DNA of 64,000 nt from Natrialba aegyptia DSM 13077. GTDB taxonomy: Archaea > Halobacteriota > Halobacteria > Halobacteriales > Natrialbaceae. Every line of letters begins with the position of its first letter. Within the stretch, counting starts at the first letter, position 1. Position numbers and translations under genes: made by a program. Of this stretch, positions 51,785 to 61,693 are shown piece after piece. A model generated the notes under the pieces. The model was not told the origin of the DNA and searched no databases. It saw only the letters and a program-made list of their open reading frames with translations. The stretch is from NCBI RefSeq assembly GCF_000337535.1, contig NZ_AOIP01000031.1, positions 444,704-508,703 on the forward strand, written 5' to 3'.

Positions 51785-52272
51785 ACGGATGACCGTTCAC
51801 CGACGGAGAGTAAAGTAGTGATACCTGCATACGAGACACACGCGAGGCCGGCAGTGATTTATTCGGAAGGAGATATTGCTGTCACCGCTCGCGGTCGAAC
51901 ACCGTCAGGACCGATCGCTGAACTCGACAGCAACGTTCGACATCATTGCCCATTCGTCCTCGATACCGGGTCGAAATTGATGTATGTTACTGGAAAGTAA
52001 CTCGTTCCTGGGACTAGTGACCAAACGTCCACTGTATGGCGCGCGCCAGCGTTCGGTGCTCCCGTTCGGCACCAGTTGCGGGTCTCCATGCGCCGGTTTG
52101 GCAAAACGAGCCGGTTTTGCAAAGTATGGTATTAGGGGCATTATATTGATTAGTGCCGTTGGTTGCTTGCGATTTCTCACTGGCAGATTCCATCATGATC
52201 GATCAGCACATCAGGAGACCGGTATCTAGGCACCAGATTTATATAGAACATCCACCCTCGGATTCGGATACA
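51785..52272. promoter_or_regulatory. leuA upstream region with operator-like direct repeats and two TATA-like boxes
   Basis: Two copies of a 15-mer, GCCGGTTTGGCAAAA (52092-52106) and GCCGGTTTTGCAAAG (52110-52124), sit 18 bases apart. Each contains a TTTNGCAAA-type half-palindrome. A TATA-like ATTATATTGA (52140-52149) follows 15 bases later, and ATTTATATAG (52237-52246) lies about 27 bases before the leuA ATG. The rest of the interval holds no gene I can support. Confidence 0.5.
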
Positions 52273-53542
52273 ATGTCTCACCAAGACAGCCCATCCTCTG
52301 ACACCAGTCAGGGGGGTCGAGTTCTTCCAGGGCACGTTAGATTCCACTGACGAAATCGAGTCAGCACGTGTCTTCGATACCACCCTCCGGGATGGTGAAC
52401 AATCGCCCGGAACATCGTTCTCGTACGACGATAAACGGCAGATCGCCGCGATTCTGGACGACATGGGGACCCACGTCATCGAGGCGGGATTCCCTGTCAA
52501 CTCCGACGCGGAGTTCGAGGCCGTTCGTGATATTGCTTCTTCGACGTCGACGACCACCTGCGGGTTAGCCCGCGTCGTCGACGACGACATCGACGCGGCG
52601 CTCGATTCCGGCGTCGAGATGGTACACACCTTCGTGAGTACCAGCGATGTCCAGATCGAGGATTCGATGCACGCGACGCGAGACGAAGTTGTACAGCGCG
52701 CAGTCGAGTCGGTCGAACGCATCACAGACGCAGGTGTCACCTGTATGTTCTCGCCGATGGACGCGACGCGAACCGACGAGACGTTCCTCATCGACGTCGT
52801 CGAAGCGGTCACCGAGGCCGGCGTCGACTGGATCAACGTCCCCGACACCTGCGGCGTCGCCACGCCGGGTCGCTTCCGGGACATGATCGCGAAGATCTGC
52901 GCCCACACCGACGCCCGGATCGACGTCCACACCCACGACGACTTCGGGCTGGCCACCGCGAACGCGCTGGCCGGCATCGAAGCGGGGGCCGACCAGGCCC
53001 AGGTCTCGGTGAACTCGATCGGCGAGCGAGCCGGCAACGCCGCCTACGAGGAGTTCGTCATGAGCGTCGAGTCGCTCTACCAGTCCGATACCGGTATCGA
53101 CACGACGCGCATCGCCGAACTCTCGCGAGTCGTCGAGGAGAAAAGCGGCATGGCGACGCCCGGCAACAAGCCGGTCGTCGGCGATAACGCCTTCTCCCAC
53201 GAAAGCGGCATCCACGCCGCCGGCGTGATCGAGAACTCCGATACCTTCGAGCCGGGCGTGATGACCCCCGAGATGGTCGGTGCCGAGCGCCGACTGGTCA
53301 TGGGCAAGCACACCGGAACGCACTCGGTCCGCGAGCGACTGCAGGAGTGTGGCTACGACCCAACGACAGAGCAGGTACGGGCGGTCACCCGCCGCGTCAA
53401 GGACTACGGCGCGGAAAAGCGTCGGGTCACGGTCAGCGATCTGGAACGGTTCGCCGAGGACGCCGATGTCGACCGTCAGCAGGAATCGGACCGGACCGAC
53501 CAGCAGGATCAGGACCAGGAGCACGAGGAGGTGCGCATCTGA
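52273..53542 (+). CDS. leuA: 2-isopropylmalate synthase-type (LeuA family) enzyme with an apparent +1 frameshift
   Basis: Condenses acetyl-CoA with 2-ketoisovalerate (LeuA) or pyruvate (citramalate synthase); sequence alone does not separate the two. The downstream frame holds the HMGL-like catalytic start RVFDTTLRDGEQSPGTSF, GFPVNSDAEFEA, SPMDATRTDETFL, DVHTHDDFGLATANALAG (metal-binding HTH) and GKHTGTHSV. The ATG at 52273 with its TATA box is in another frame and meets a stop at 52349. Deleting one G from the G6 run at 52311-52316 joins the frames into a smooth N-terminus (MSHQDSP...VEFFQGTLDS). There is no usable start in the catalytic frame before 52463, which would lose the catalytic motif. 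The usual C-terminal allosteric domain is absent, giving about 423 residues. Confidence 0.85.
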
Positions 53543-53898
53543 ATAATGCCCTCCTCGGTTGCCAGCAGTCGTGAGCACCTGCTGTCGCGTTCGTCCGTGA
53601 GAGAGTGCAACGATTACCCCACTCCCAACAGTTATGTCCCTCGGACAGCGTACGTTACCAGCAATGACGTTCCGCGCTGCGCCGTCGTCCCGTCGGTCGG
53701 GAGACAGCAGCGCGTTCGCCTCGATTCGTATTGTAGGGGCCTGCTAGCCCCTCACTCAGTACTTCACCACCGTCGACCCCGTTTCGCCGCATCGTTTTCA
53801 GAGCGACAAGCCACGCTACAGATGACACCACCGACACCACGGTATCGGTCACAGCGATTCACCCGGTCGAATCGCCGCACGACGGCGGGAGGCAATCG
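53543..53898. other. leuA-ilvB intergenic region with a GC hairpin
   Basis: No gene is supported. AGGGGC (53735-53740), loop CTGCTA and GCCCCT (53747-53752) form a perfect six-pair stem. GGGAGG (about 53889-53894) provides a ribosome site for ilvB. The hairpin may be a terminator, a processing site or part of an attenuation system. Confidence 0.4.
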
Positions 53899-55731
53899 AT
53901 GAGCGAACGCGCAACATCGGTTACACCACCGGAGGAACAGCACGACGACCAAAACCAAGACCAAAACCCGGACGCACAACAGCCACAGCGCGACACCGAA
54001 CCCGACGAGTTCAGCGCGCCAGCAGGGGAGACACGAGCGGAACCCGTAACGACGGGTGCCGAATCCGTCGTCCGCGCGCTGGAGAACGCCGGCGTCGAGT
54101 ACGCCTTCGGCGTCCAGGGCGGGGCGATCATGCCCATCTACGACGCCCTCTACGACTCCGAGATCCGCCACGTGACGATGGCCCACGAGCAGGGTGCGGC
54201 CCACGCGGCCGACGCCTACGGCATCGTCTCTGGCGAGCCGGGCGTCTGCCTGGCCACCTCGGGACCGGGCGCGACGAACCTCGTCACCGGCATCGCGGAC
54301 GCCGACATGGACTCGGATCCGATGCTCGCGCTGACCGGGCAGGTGCCGACCGAACTCGTCGGCAACGATGCCTTCCAGGAGACGGACACGACGGGCGTCA
54401 CGACGCCGGTCACGAAGGACAACACGTTCGCCGCCGATCCGGACGGCGTCGGCACCGACGTCAGCGAAGCCTTCGCACTCGCCCGCGAGGGACGACCCGG
54501 CCCGACGTTGGTCGACCTGCCGAAGGACGTGACGAACGCCGAGACGGACGCCGAGCCAGACGCTCCGGAAACGCCCGATACCTACGAGTTCACCGAGGAG
54601 GCCGATCCGGAGATCGTCGCGGCTGCGGCCGAGCAAATCGAGACCGCAAACCGACCCGTCATGCTGCTCGGCGGCGGCGTCATCAAGGGCGAGGCCAGCG
54701 AGACCTGCCGCGAGTTCGCGATCGAACACGAGATTCCGGTCGTCACGACGATGCCGGCCATCGGCGCGTTCCCCGAGGATCACGAACTCGCGATGGAGAT
54801 GGCGGGCATGCACGGCACCGGCTACGCCAACATGGCGATCACCCACTGCGACACGATGATCGCCGTCGGGACGCGCTTCGACGACCGCCTCACGGGCGGT
54901 ATCGAAACGTTCGCACCGGACGCGGAGATCATCCACGTCGACATCGATCCCGCGGAGATCTCGAAGAACATCCACGCGGACTACCCGCTGGTCGGCGACG
55001 CCGACACCGTCGTTTCCCAGCTGGCCCACGCCGTCGAGCGCTCGCCGCAGGCGACGAAGTGGCGCGCCCAGTGCCAGCAGTGGAAGTCCGATTACTCGAT
55101 GGCCTACGACGCTCCCGAAGACGAGCCGGTTCGCCCCGAGTTCGTCGTCGAAGCCTTGGACGAGGCCACGAGCGATCGCGCGGTCGTCACGACCGGCGTC
55201 GGCCAACACCAGATGTGGGCCTGCCAGTACTGGACGTTCACCGAGCCCCGGACGTGGGTCTCGAGTCACGGCCTCGGCGCGATGGGCTACGGGTTGCCCG
55301 CCGCCATCGGCGCGCGCCTGGCGGCCGACGACGATCAGGAGGTCGTCTGCATCGACGGCGACGGCTCGTTCCTGATGACCCTACAGGGGCTGTCCGTGGC
55401 CGTCCGCGAGAACTTGGACATCACCGTCGCCGTGCTCAACAACGAGTACATCGGCATGGTCCGCCAGTGGCAGGACGCCTTCTTCGAGGGCCGCCACTCG
55501 GCCTCGGAATACGGCTGGACGCCCGAGTTCGACACGATCGCCGAGGCCTTCGGCGCGACGGGCTTCCGGATCGACGACTACGACGAGGTCGCGGACACGA
55601 TCGCCGCGGCGCTATCCGAAGACGGGCCCTCCGTGATCGACGTGCACATCGATCCGCAGGCGAACGTCTATCCGATGGTGCCAAGCGGCGGGGACAACGG
55701 TCAGTTCGCGCTGGCGGAGGATCAGCTATGA
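53899..55731 (+). CDS. ilvB: Acetolactate synthase, catalytic subunit
   Basis: 610 residues, usual length plus an acidic/Gln-rich N-terminal extension (about 45 residues). TPP-dependent condensation of pyruvate with pyruvate or 2-ketobutyrate. The N-terminal PYR domain has YAFGVQGGAIMPIYDALYDS and the catalytic Glu in MAHEQGAAHAADAYGIVSG. GVCLATSGPGATNLVTGIAD follows. The C-terminal TPP site is IDGDGSFLMTLQGLSVAV with LNNEYIGMVRQWQ. ilvN overlaps its stop (ATGA), giving fixed subunit expression. Confidence 0.96.
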   Translation: MSERATSVTPPEEQHDDQNQDQNPDAQQPQRDTEPDEFSAPAGETRAEPVTTGAESVVRALENAGVEYAFGVQGGAIMPIYDALYDSEIRHVTMAHEQGAAHAADAYGIVSGEPGVCLATSGPGATNLVTGIADADMDSDPMLALTGQVPTELVGNDAFQETDTTGVTTPVTKDNTFAADPDGVGTDVSEAFALAREGRPGPTLVDLPKDVTNAETDAEPDAPETPDTYEFTEEADPEIVAAAAEQIETANRPVMLLGGGVIKGEASETCREFAIEHEIPVVTTMPAIGAFPEDHELAMEMAGMHGTGYANMAITHCDTMIAVGTRFDDRLTGGIETFAPDAEIIHVDIDPAEISKNIHADYPLVGDADTVVSQLAHAVERSPQATKWRAQCQQWKSDYSMAYDAPEDEPVRPEFVVEALDEATSDRAVVTTGVGQHQMWACQYWTFTEPRTWVSSHGLGAMGYGLPAAIGARLAADDDQEVVCIDGDGSFLMTLQGLSVAVRENLDITVAVLNNEYIGMVRQWQDAFFEGRHSASEYGWTPEFDTIAEAFGATGFRIDDYDEVADTIAAALSEDGPSVIDVHIDPQANVYPMVPSGGDNGQFALAEDQL

Positions 55732-56411
55732 CTGACGGAGACCGACGCCGCGGGCTGGACGGTCCGGCCCCTGACGAACGTCCGACCCCGACGGGTCGGC
55801 GCAACGAGCAGGGTATCCGGATCGACCCCGCGGTCGAGGCCACACACGAGCCTCGTCGCACCGTTATCTCGACCCTGGTCGAACACGAACCCGGCGTGCT
55901 CTCGGACGTCTCGGGACTGTTCTCGAGACGGCAGTTCAACATCGAGAGCCTGACCGTCGGGCCGACGACCGACGAAGACCGCGCGCGGATCACGCTGGTC
56001 GTCGAGGAACCCGACCCCGGCATCGACCAGATCAAGAAGCAACTGCGCAAACTCGTGCCGGTCATCTCCGTGCGCGAACTCGAATCCGACGCGATGCGAC
56101 GCGAACTCGCGCTCGTGAAGATCGACGCCGACGAGCCGGCCCAGGTGTCGGCCGTCGCGGACATGTACGACGGCAAGACCGTCGACTCCTGTCCCGAAAC
56201 GGCGACGATCGAGATCACCGGCTCGCGCCAGAAGATCGATGCCGCGATCGAGACCTTCGAGCAGTTCGGTATCCGCGAGATCGACCGCACCGGCACCACG
56301 GCGCTCGCCCGCGGCATTCAGAGCACCGCCGCGCCCGCGAGCACGACCGAATCGACCGCCACCGAGGCGAGCCAACCGCAGAACCAATACGCACCAGCAG
56401 ACGATGACTGA
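55728..56411 (+). CDS. ilvN: Acetolactate synthase, regulatory subunit
   Basis: 227 residues from ATG at 55728, which overlaps the ilvB TGA. The ACT domain at about 42-115 reads [35 protein letters not shown] and [20 protein letters not shown], with a second half around [20 protein letters not shown]. This subunit gives feedback control by branched-chain amino acids. The N-terminal 40 residues and a Thr/Ala/Ser-rich C-terminal tail are variable. The last eight bases overlap ilvC. Confidence 0.93.
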   Translation: MTDGDRRRGLDGPAPDERPTPTGRRNEQGIRIDPAVEATHEPRRTVISTLVEHEPGVLSDVSGLFSRRQFNIESLTVGPTTDEDRARITLVVEEPDPGIDQIKKQLRKLVPVISVRELESDAMRRELALVKIDADEPAQVSAVADMYDGKTVDSCPETATIEITGSRQKIDAAIETFEQFGIREIDRTGTTALARGIQSTAAPASTTESTATEASQPQNQYAPADDD

Positions 56412-57459
56412 CGAATTCACCACCGACATCTACTACGACGACGACGCAGACGTATCGACGCTCGACGACGACACCGTGGCCGTGCTCGGCTACGGCAGCC
56501 AGGGCCACGCCCACGCGCTGAACCTCCACGAAAGCGGCGTCGATGTCGTCGTCGGCCTCCGAGAGAACTCGTCTTCGCGCTCCGCCGCCGAAGCGGATGG
56601 GCTCACGGTCACGACGCCGGCAGATGCCGTCTCCCAGGCATCCTACGTCTCCGTCCTCGTGCCGGACACCGTCCAGCCGGCGGTCTACGAGAACGCCATC
56701 GAACCGAACCTGGAGGAAGGCGATACGCTCCAGTTCGCCCACGGGCTGAACATCCACTACAACCAGATCCAGCCGCCGGAAGGCGTCGACGTGACGATGG
56801 TCGCCCCGAAGAGCCCGGGCCACCTCGTCCGCCGGAATTACGAGAACGATGAAGGGACCCCCGGCCTGCTCGCGATTTACCAGAACGAAAGCGGCGACGC
56901 CCCAGACCGCGCGCTCGCGTACGCGAAGGGAATCGGCTGTACCCGCGCCGGCGTCATCGAGACGACCTTCCGGGAGGAAGTCGAATCCGACCTCTTCGGC
57001 GAACAGGCCGTCCTCTGTGGCGGCGTCACCTCGCTGGTCAAACACGGTTACGAGACGCTCGTCGACGCGGGCTACTCGCCCGAAATCGCCTACTTCGAGT
57101 GCCTGAACGAACTCAAGCTGATCGTCGATCTGATGTACGAAGGCGGCCACGCCGAGATGTGGGACTCGGTCTCCGACACCGCCGAGTACGGCGGCCTCTC
57201 CCGCGGCGACCGGATCGTCGACGAGACCGTCCGTGAAAACATGGAAGAGACGCTGGAAGAGATCCAGAACGGCGAGTTCACCCGCGAGTGGATTCTCGAG
57301 AACCAGTCCGGGCGCCCGAGCTACACGCAGCTTCGCCAGGCCGAGAAGAACCACGAGATCGAGGAGGTCGGCGAACGGCTGCGCGACCTGTTCGCCTGGG
57401 CCGAAGAGTCGAACGACAACGAGTCCGCCGAAGCGGCGGAAGCGCCAGCGGACGACTGA
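56404..57459 (+). CDS. ilvC: Ketol-acid reductoisomerase
   Basis: 351 residues from ATG at 56404, inside the end of ilvN; the reading frame is open further left but that is antisense-like shadow. Converts acetolactate to dihydroxyisovalerate. The Rossmann start is [20 protein letters not shown] followed by [18 protein letters not shown], where the Arg and Ser residues favour NADPH. The helical domain has [36 protein letters not shown] and [17 protein letters not shown] with the Mg ligands. It is the short class I form. Confidence 0.96.
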   Translation: MTDEFTTDIYYDDDADVSTLDDDTVAVLGYGSQGHAHALNLHESGVDVVVGLRENSSSRSAAEADGLTVTTPADAVSQASYVSVLVPDTVQPAVYENAIEPNLEEGDTLQFAHGLNIHYNQIQPPEGVDVTMVAPKSPGHLVRRNYENDEGTPGLLAIYQNESGDAPDRALAYAKGIGCTRAGVIETTFREEVESDLFGEQAVLCGGVTSLVKHGYETLVDAGYSPEIAYFECLNELKLIVDLMYEGGHAEMWDSVSDTAEYGGLSRGDRIVDETVRENMEETLEEIQNGEFTREWILENQSGRPSYTQLRQAEKNHEIEEVGERLRDLFAWAEESNDNESAEAAEAPADD

Positions 57460-57482
57460 GACACGAACGTATTTGCAAACCG

Positions 57483-57842
57483 ATGACCACGACAGAATCC
57501 GAGACGACTGCTAACCCGAACCGGAAACGGAACCGAGAGCGGAATCGAGCGGACACCAAAGCGATGGGCGAGGTCAGCCACACGAATCCCTACACCGGGG
57601 AGACGGCCGGCCGCCTGTTCAACCGCGGGCCGATCGTCGCGGCCGACGGGGGGCGACCAGCCGCGACCGATCCGGAATCGCGCAGCCGACGCAGCTCCAC
57701 AGGCGATTCCACGGAGACGATGAGAGATATCTCCCACACGCCGCCGAACGACAGCGACGACGCGAACCGAGTCTTCGAACGCGGTCGAGCAGATGCGGAT
57801 GCAGACGCGACAGACGCTGACGGGGTCGTAGACGATACATGA
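57483..57842 (+). CDS. Small protein encoded between ilvC and leuC, with an internal repeat
   Basis: 119 residues from ATG 57483. Two motif copies are visible: [22 protein letters not shown] at about residues 34-55 and [22 protein letters not shown] at about 80-101. The shared pattern is M-x-(E/D)-(V/I)-SHT-x-P, then (R/N)-(L/V)-F-(N/E)-RG. The rest is Arg/Thr- and Asp/Ala-rich and probably disordered. The stop overlaps leuC (ATGA), so it belongs to the branched-chain operon. Proteins in this slot occur in related haloarchaea without known function; a peptide-binding or assembly role for LeuC/LeuD is speculation. Confidence 0.72.
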   Translation: MTTTESETTANPNRKRNRERNRADTKAMGEVSHTNPYTGETAGRLFNRGPIVAADGGRPAATDPESRSRRSSTGDSTETMRDISHTPPNDSDDANRVFERGRADADADATDADGVVDDT

Positions 57843-59260
57843 GCGATCGCACGCTGTACGACAAGGTCTGGGACCGCCACAAGGTAACGACGCTGCCGAC
57901 CGGGCAGGACCAACTGTTCGTCGGCCTCCACCTCATCCACGAGGTCACCAGCCCGCAGGCCTTCGGCATGCTCCGCGAGCGCGACCTCGAAGTCGCCTAC
58001 CCCGACCTCACCCACGCGACCGTCGACCACATCGTCCCCACGGCCGACCAGTCCCGACCCTACGAGGAGGACGCGGCCGAGGAGATGATGAGCGAACTCG
58101 AGGCGAACGTCCGCGAAGCCGGCATCGACTTTTCGGATCCGACGACGGGCGACCAGGGCATCGTCCACGTCATCGGACCGGAGCAGGGACTCACCCAGCC
58201 CGGCAAGACCATCGTTTGTGGTGACTCCCACACCTCCACCCACGGTGCATTCGGCGCGCTGGCGTTCGGTATCGGGACCTCCCAGATCCGCGACGTGCTC
58301 GCGACGGGCACCGTCGCCATGGAGAAACAGAAGGTCCGCAAGATCCAGGTCGACGGCGAACTCGGCGACGGCGTCGAGGCCAAGGACGTGATCCTGGAGA
58401 TCATCAGCCGCCTCGGCACCGAGGGCGGCGTCGGCTACGTCTACGAGTACGCCGGCGAGGCCATCGAGGACCTCGGCATGGAAGGGCGGATGTCCATCTG
58501 TAACATGTCCATCGAGGGCGGCGCTCGCGCAGGCTACGTCAACCCCGACGAAACCACTTACGAGTGGCTCGAAGAGACGGACTACTTCCAGGAGAACCCC
58601 GACGAGTTCGAGGCACTCAAACCCTACTGGGAGTCGATCCGGTCCGACGAGGACGCCGAATACGATGACATCGTCCGTATCGACGCCGACGAACTCGAGC
58701 CGGTCGTCACCTGGGGGACGACGCCGGGCCAGGGAATCGGTATCACCGACCCGATTCCGGAGGCCGAGGCGCTCCCCGCGGACAAGCAGGATACGGCCCG
58801 GCGCGCACAGGAACACATGCGCGTCGAGCCCGGCGAGACGATGGACGGCTACGAGATCGACGTGGCCTTCCTCGGCTCCTGTACGAACGCCCGCTTGCCC
58901 GACCTCCGCCGCGCGGCACGGATCGTGGAGGGCCACGAGGTCGCAGACGACGTCCGCGCGATGGTCGTCCCCGGCAGCCAGCGCGTCCAGGAGGCCGCCG
59001 AGGAAGAAGGGCTGAAAGACACCTTCGAGGACGCCGGCTTCGAGTGGCGAAACGCCGGCTGTTCGATGTGTCTGGGCATGAACGAAGATCAACTCGAGGG
59101 CGACGAAGCCTGTGCCTCCTCCTCGAACCGGAACTTCGTCGGCCGCCAGGGTTCGAAGGACGGCCGCACGGTCCTGATGAACCCGCGGATGGTCGCCGCC
59201 GCGGCGATCACCGGCGAGGTAACTGACGTCCGCGATCTGAAGGAGGTGACGACGGTATGA
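57839..59260 (+). CDS. leuC: 3-isopropylmalate dehydratase large subunit
   Basis: 473 residues. Aconitase-family isomerisation of 2- to 3-isopropylmalate. The [4Fe-4S] ligands are C348 ([10 protein letters not shown]) and C408 and C411 (GCSMCLGMN). Active-site motifs include [35 protein letters not shown] and [18 protein letters not shown]. It overlaps the small-protein gene upstream and leuD downstream by four bases each. Confidence 0.96.
   Translation: MSDRTLYDKVWDRHKVTTLPTGQDQLFVGLHLIHEVTSPQAFGMLRERDLEVAYPDLTHATVDHIVPTADQSRPYEEDAAEEMMSELEANVREAGIDFSDPTTGDQGIVHVIGPEQGLTQPGKTIVCGDSHTSTHGAFGALAFGIGTSQIRDVLATGTVAMEKQKVRKIQVDGELGDGVEAKDVILEIISRLGTEGGVGYVYEYAGEAIEDLGMEGRMSICNMSIEGGARAGYVNPDETTYEWLEETDYFQENPDEFEALKPYWESIRSDEDAEYDDIVRIDADELEPVVTWGTTPGQGIGITDPIPEAEALPADKQDTARRAQEHMRVEPGETMDGYEIDVAFLGSCTNARLPDLRRAARIVEGHEVADDVRAMVVPGSQRVQEAAEEEGLKDTFEDAGFEWRNAGCSMCLGMNEDQLEGDEACASSSNRNFVGRQGSKDGRTVLMNPRMVAAAAITGEVTDVRDLKEVTTV
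59242..59249 (+). promoter_or_regulatory. Strong Shine-Dalgarno sequence for leuD inside leuC
   Basis: GGAGGTGA is a full complement of the 16S rRNA 3' end and lies seven bases before the leuD ATG at 59257. It supports the ATGA overlap as the true start. Confidence 0.75.
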
Positions 59261-59898
59261 CCGGCGCTGATGAGGTCGAAATCCCTGAAGTCGATTCCGC
59301 ATCCGGGTCCGGGCTGCCGATCCGCGGTAACGACATCGACACCGACCAGATCATTCCCGCACGATTCATGAAGGTCGTCACCTTCGACGGCCTCGGCGAG
59401 TTCGCGTTCTTCGACAAGCGATTTACCGAGGATGACGACCTCAAAGACCACCCGTTCAACGAGGACCGATTCCAGGACTCGTCCGTGATGGTCGTGAACT
59501 CGAACTTCGGGTGTGGTTCCTCGCGCGAGCACGCCCCCCAGGCGCTGATGCGCTGGGGGATCGACGCGATCATCGGCGAGAGCTTCGCCGAGATCTTCGC
59601 GGGCAACTGCCTGGCGCTCGGGATTCCAACCGTCACCGCCGACAGCGAGACGATCCAGGACCTGCAGGACTGGGTCGACGAAAACCCCGACGGAGAGATC
59701 AACATCGACATCGAGGACGAGAAAGTCACCTACGACGAGCAGACGATCGACGTGACCGTCGACGACGCCCAGCGCAAGGCCCTCGTCGACGGCGTCTGGG
59801 ACACGACAGCGCTGATGAAGTCGAACGCCGGTGCCGTTGGCGAAACCGCACGGGACCTTCCCTACGTCGGTGACGCGGCCGGGTCCAGCGCCGACTGA
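59257..59898 (+). CDS. leuD: 3-isopropylmalate dehydratase small subunit
   Basis: 213 residues. The swivelling aconitase domain reads [21 protein letters not shown], then [20 protein letters not shown] (substrate-binding Ser/Arg), [20 protein letters not shown] and [20 protein letters not shown]. It pairs with LeuC. The ATG overlaps the leuC stop and is preceded by a strong ribosome site. It is followed by a 9-bp inverted repeat that may end part of the transcript. Confidence 0.95.
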   Translation: MTGADEVEIPEVDSASGSGLPIRGNDIDTDQIIPARFMKVVTFDGLGEFAFFDKRFTEDDDLKDHPFNEDRFQDSSVMVVNSNFGCGSSREHAPQALMRWGIDAIIGESFAEIFAGNCLALGIPTVTADSETIQDLQDWVDENPDGEINIDIEDEKVTYDEQTIDVTVDDAQRKALVDGVWDTTALMKSNAGAVGETARDLPYVGDAAGSSAD

Positions 59899-59970
59899 CG
59901 ACCCGACGCACCCACTTTCGCTCATTGTCCCATTGTCCAGTCGACTGATTGACCCCTCACGTTTGCGCTC

Positions 59971-60007
59971 CTGAACTCGAAGCAGCATCGCGTGCGACCG
60001 AGTTCAG
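59971..60007. terminator. Inverted repeat downstream of leuD
   Basis: CTGAACTCG (59971-59979) and CGAGTTCAG (59999-60007) form a perfect nine-pair stem with a 19-base loop. A TATA-like ACTTATAGGATTGATTAA lies about 35 bases later. The hairpin may separate leuCD from leuB transcription. Confidence 0.4.
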
Positions 60008-60060
60008 AACTCGCGGTTGCAGTGTCTCGTTGAAGACAAGACACTTATAGGATTGATTAA

Positions 60061-60603
60061 AAGTCGGAATCGCTTACTAATCGATCTCCATGCCCTCTCG
60101 ATCTGACGCAGGTCCCCATTCCAGAAGGCGGTACCGTCCTCGTCGCCTGTTTCCTTGTCTCATCACTGCTTTGGCAGATTGCCGCCCTCGGCGTGGGAAT
60201 CCCCCTTACCGACTCGCTCGATCAGAACGGTGAGACCGACGGGGAGATCGGGAGTTGGTCGTTCTTTGCGCCGAACCCGCCGGACGCGTACAGCTGGTAT
60301 ACCGTCGAAGCGACGCTCGAGTCGGGCGAGACTATCGGTGTATTCCCCCGGAGGCACGACGGCGTTCGCCTGGATCGACCGCCCGACGGTACGACGGCCT
60401 ACCCCTCGACGCTCTGGATGCGATACGGCACGGACGTTCGATACGCCGACGACACGTACTACGAACCCGCGGCCGAGTTCAGCTGCGCGCACGTCGATCG
60501 GGCCGTCGACAGGGTGACGATTTCACACGTCGAGCAACCCGTCGGCCCGTCCGGGCCGACGGGCGAACCGGATCGACAGGAGCGGATCGAGTACGCGTGT
60601 TGA
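60061..60603 (+). pseudogene. C-terminal remnant of an HTTM-domain membrane protein
   Basis: An open frame after the stop at 60058-60060 codes for one hydrophobic helix (GGTVLVACFLVSSLLWQIAA), then WSFFAPNPPDAYSWYTVEAT, YPSTLWMRYGT and a C-terminus ISHVEQPVG...ERIEYAC. This matches the last part of HTTM (vitamin K-dependent carboxylase-like) proteins, in which W-x-F-A-P-N-P and a VEQP...AC end recur. There is no in-frame ATG and the multi-helix N-terminal part is missing; a GTG at 60193 would start inside the helix. It sits between leuD and leuB, where a complete gene is not expected. Likely an insertion followed by decay. Confidence 0.6.
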
Positions 60604-60671
60604 CGCCGTGGTGACTCGCGATGTGTGACGGTATCGATACCCTCTTTTCGTCGCTCCAGAGAGATGTCGAC

Positions 60672-61643
60672 ATGACTCACGAGATCGCCGTCATCCCCGG
60701 CGACGGAATCGGACAGGAAGTCACCCCCGCCGCGGTCGAGGTGTTGGAGTCGCTCGACCTCGAGTTCAGTTTCACTGAAGCCGAGGCCGGCGACGCGGTC
60801 GCAGAAAAGACAGGCGAGGCGCTGCCCGAGGAAACGTACGAACTCGCGGCGTCGGCGGATGCGACGTTGTTCGGTGCGGCCGGCGAGACGGCGGCGGACG
60901 TGATCCTTCCGCTGCGCGAGGCGGTCGACTCGTTCGTTAACGTTCGTCCCGCGAAGGCCTATCCGGGAGTCGATGCGGTTCGTCCCGAGACGGATCTGGT
61001 CTTTCTGCGGGAGAACACGGAGGGCGTCTACGCGGGTCACGAGGATCGACTGACCGAGGACGTGGCGACGCTGACCCGCGTGACGACGCAGTCGGCCTCG
61101 CGGAAACTCGCGGAGTTCGCCTGCGAGTACGTCGACGCCGACGGCTTCACCATCGCGCACAAGGCGAACGTCATGCGCGAGACGGACGGTCTCTTTCGAG
61201 ATACCGTCGCTACGGTCGCCAAGGAGCACGGCGTTGCAACCGACGAGGTATTGATGGACGCCTTCGCGACGCGGGTCTGTCTCGATCCGACGCAGTTCGA
61301 TGTCGTCGCGTGTCCGAACCTCGCGGGCGACGTACTCTCGGATCTCGCCGCCGGACTCGTCGGCGGTCTCGGACTTCTTCCGAGCGCGAACATCGGCGAA
61401 CAGCGCGCGCTGTTCGAACCGGTCCACGGAACCGCGCCCGACATCGCCGGCGAAGGGGTTGCGAACCCGGCTGCGACGATCATCTCAGCTGCGATGCTTC
61501 TCGAATACCTCGACTACGACGAGGAAGCCGACGCGGTCCACGCGGCAGTCGAGGCGACGCTCGCGGAGGGGCCGCGAACGCCCGACCTGGGCGGCGACGC
61601 CTCGACTGAGGACGTGACGAACGCGATTATCGAGCGATTGTAG
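60672..61643 (+). CDS. leuB: 3-isopropylmalate dehydrogenase
   Basis: 323 residues from ATG 60672; a start 17 codons earlier is possible but unconserved. Oxidative decarboxylation of 3-isopropylmalate with NAD. The family start is [24 protein letters not shown], followed by [25 protein letters not shown], the catalytic Lys in [16 protein letters not shown] and the metal-binding Asp in [20 protein letters not shown]. The adenine loop [18 protein letters not shown] is complete. Closely related archaeal enzymes use isocitrate or homoisocitrate, but the operon context favours leucine. Confidence 0.93.
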   Translation: MTHEIAVIPGDGIGQEVTPAAVEVLESLDLEFSFTEAEAGDAVAEKTGEALPEETYELAASADATLFGAAGETAADVILPLREAVDSFVNVRPAKAYPGVDAVRPETDLVFLRENTEGVYAGHEDRLTEDVATLTRVTTQSASRKLAEFACEYVDADGFTIAHKANVMRETDGLFRDTVATVAKEHGVATDEVLMDAFATRVCLDPTQFDVVACPNLAGDVLSDLAAGLVGGLGLLPSANIGEQRALFEPVHGTAPDIAGEGVANPAATIISAAMLLEYLDYDEEADAVHAAVEATLAEGPRTPDLGGDASTEDVTNAIIERL

Positions 61644-61693
61644 GCCGGCAGACCGCATTGTGGTCGTCCGGTTCGATTTGCGGCCGCGGAAGA

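Noticed and set aside
51905-52180. 91-residue leftward frame upstream of leuA
   Set aside because: Unusual composition, no domain and it covers the operator-like repeats; likely non-coding.
53764-55269. 501-residue leftward open frame over ilvB
   Set aside because: Arg/Val/Gly-rich antisense shadow of a well-supported ilvB with full TPP-enzyme motifs; such long shadows are normal in GC-rich DNA.
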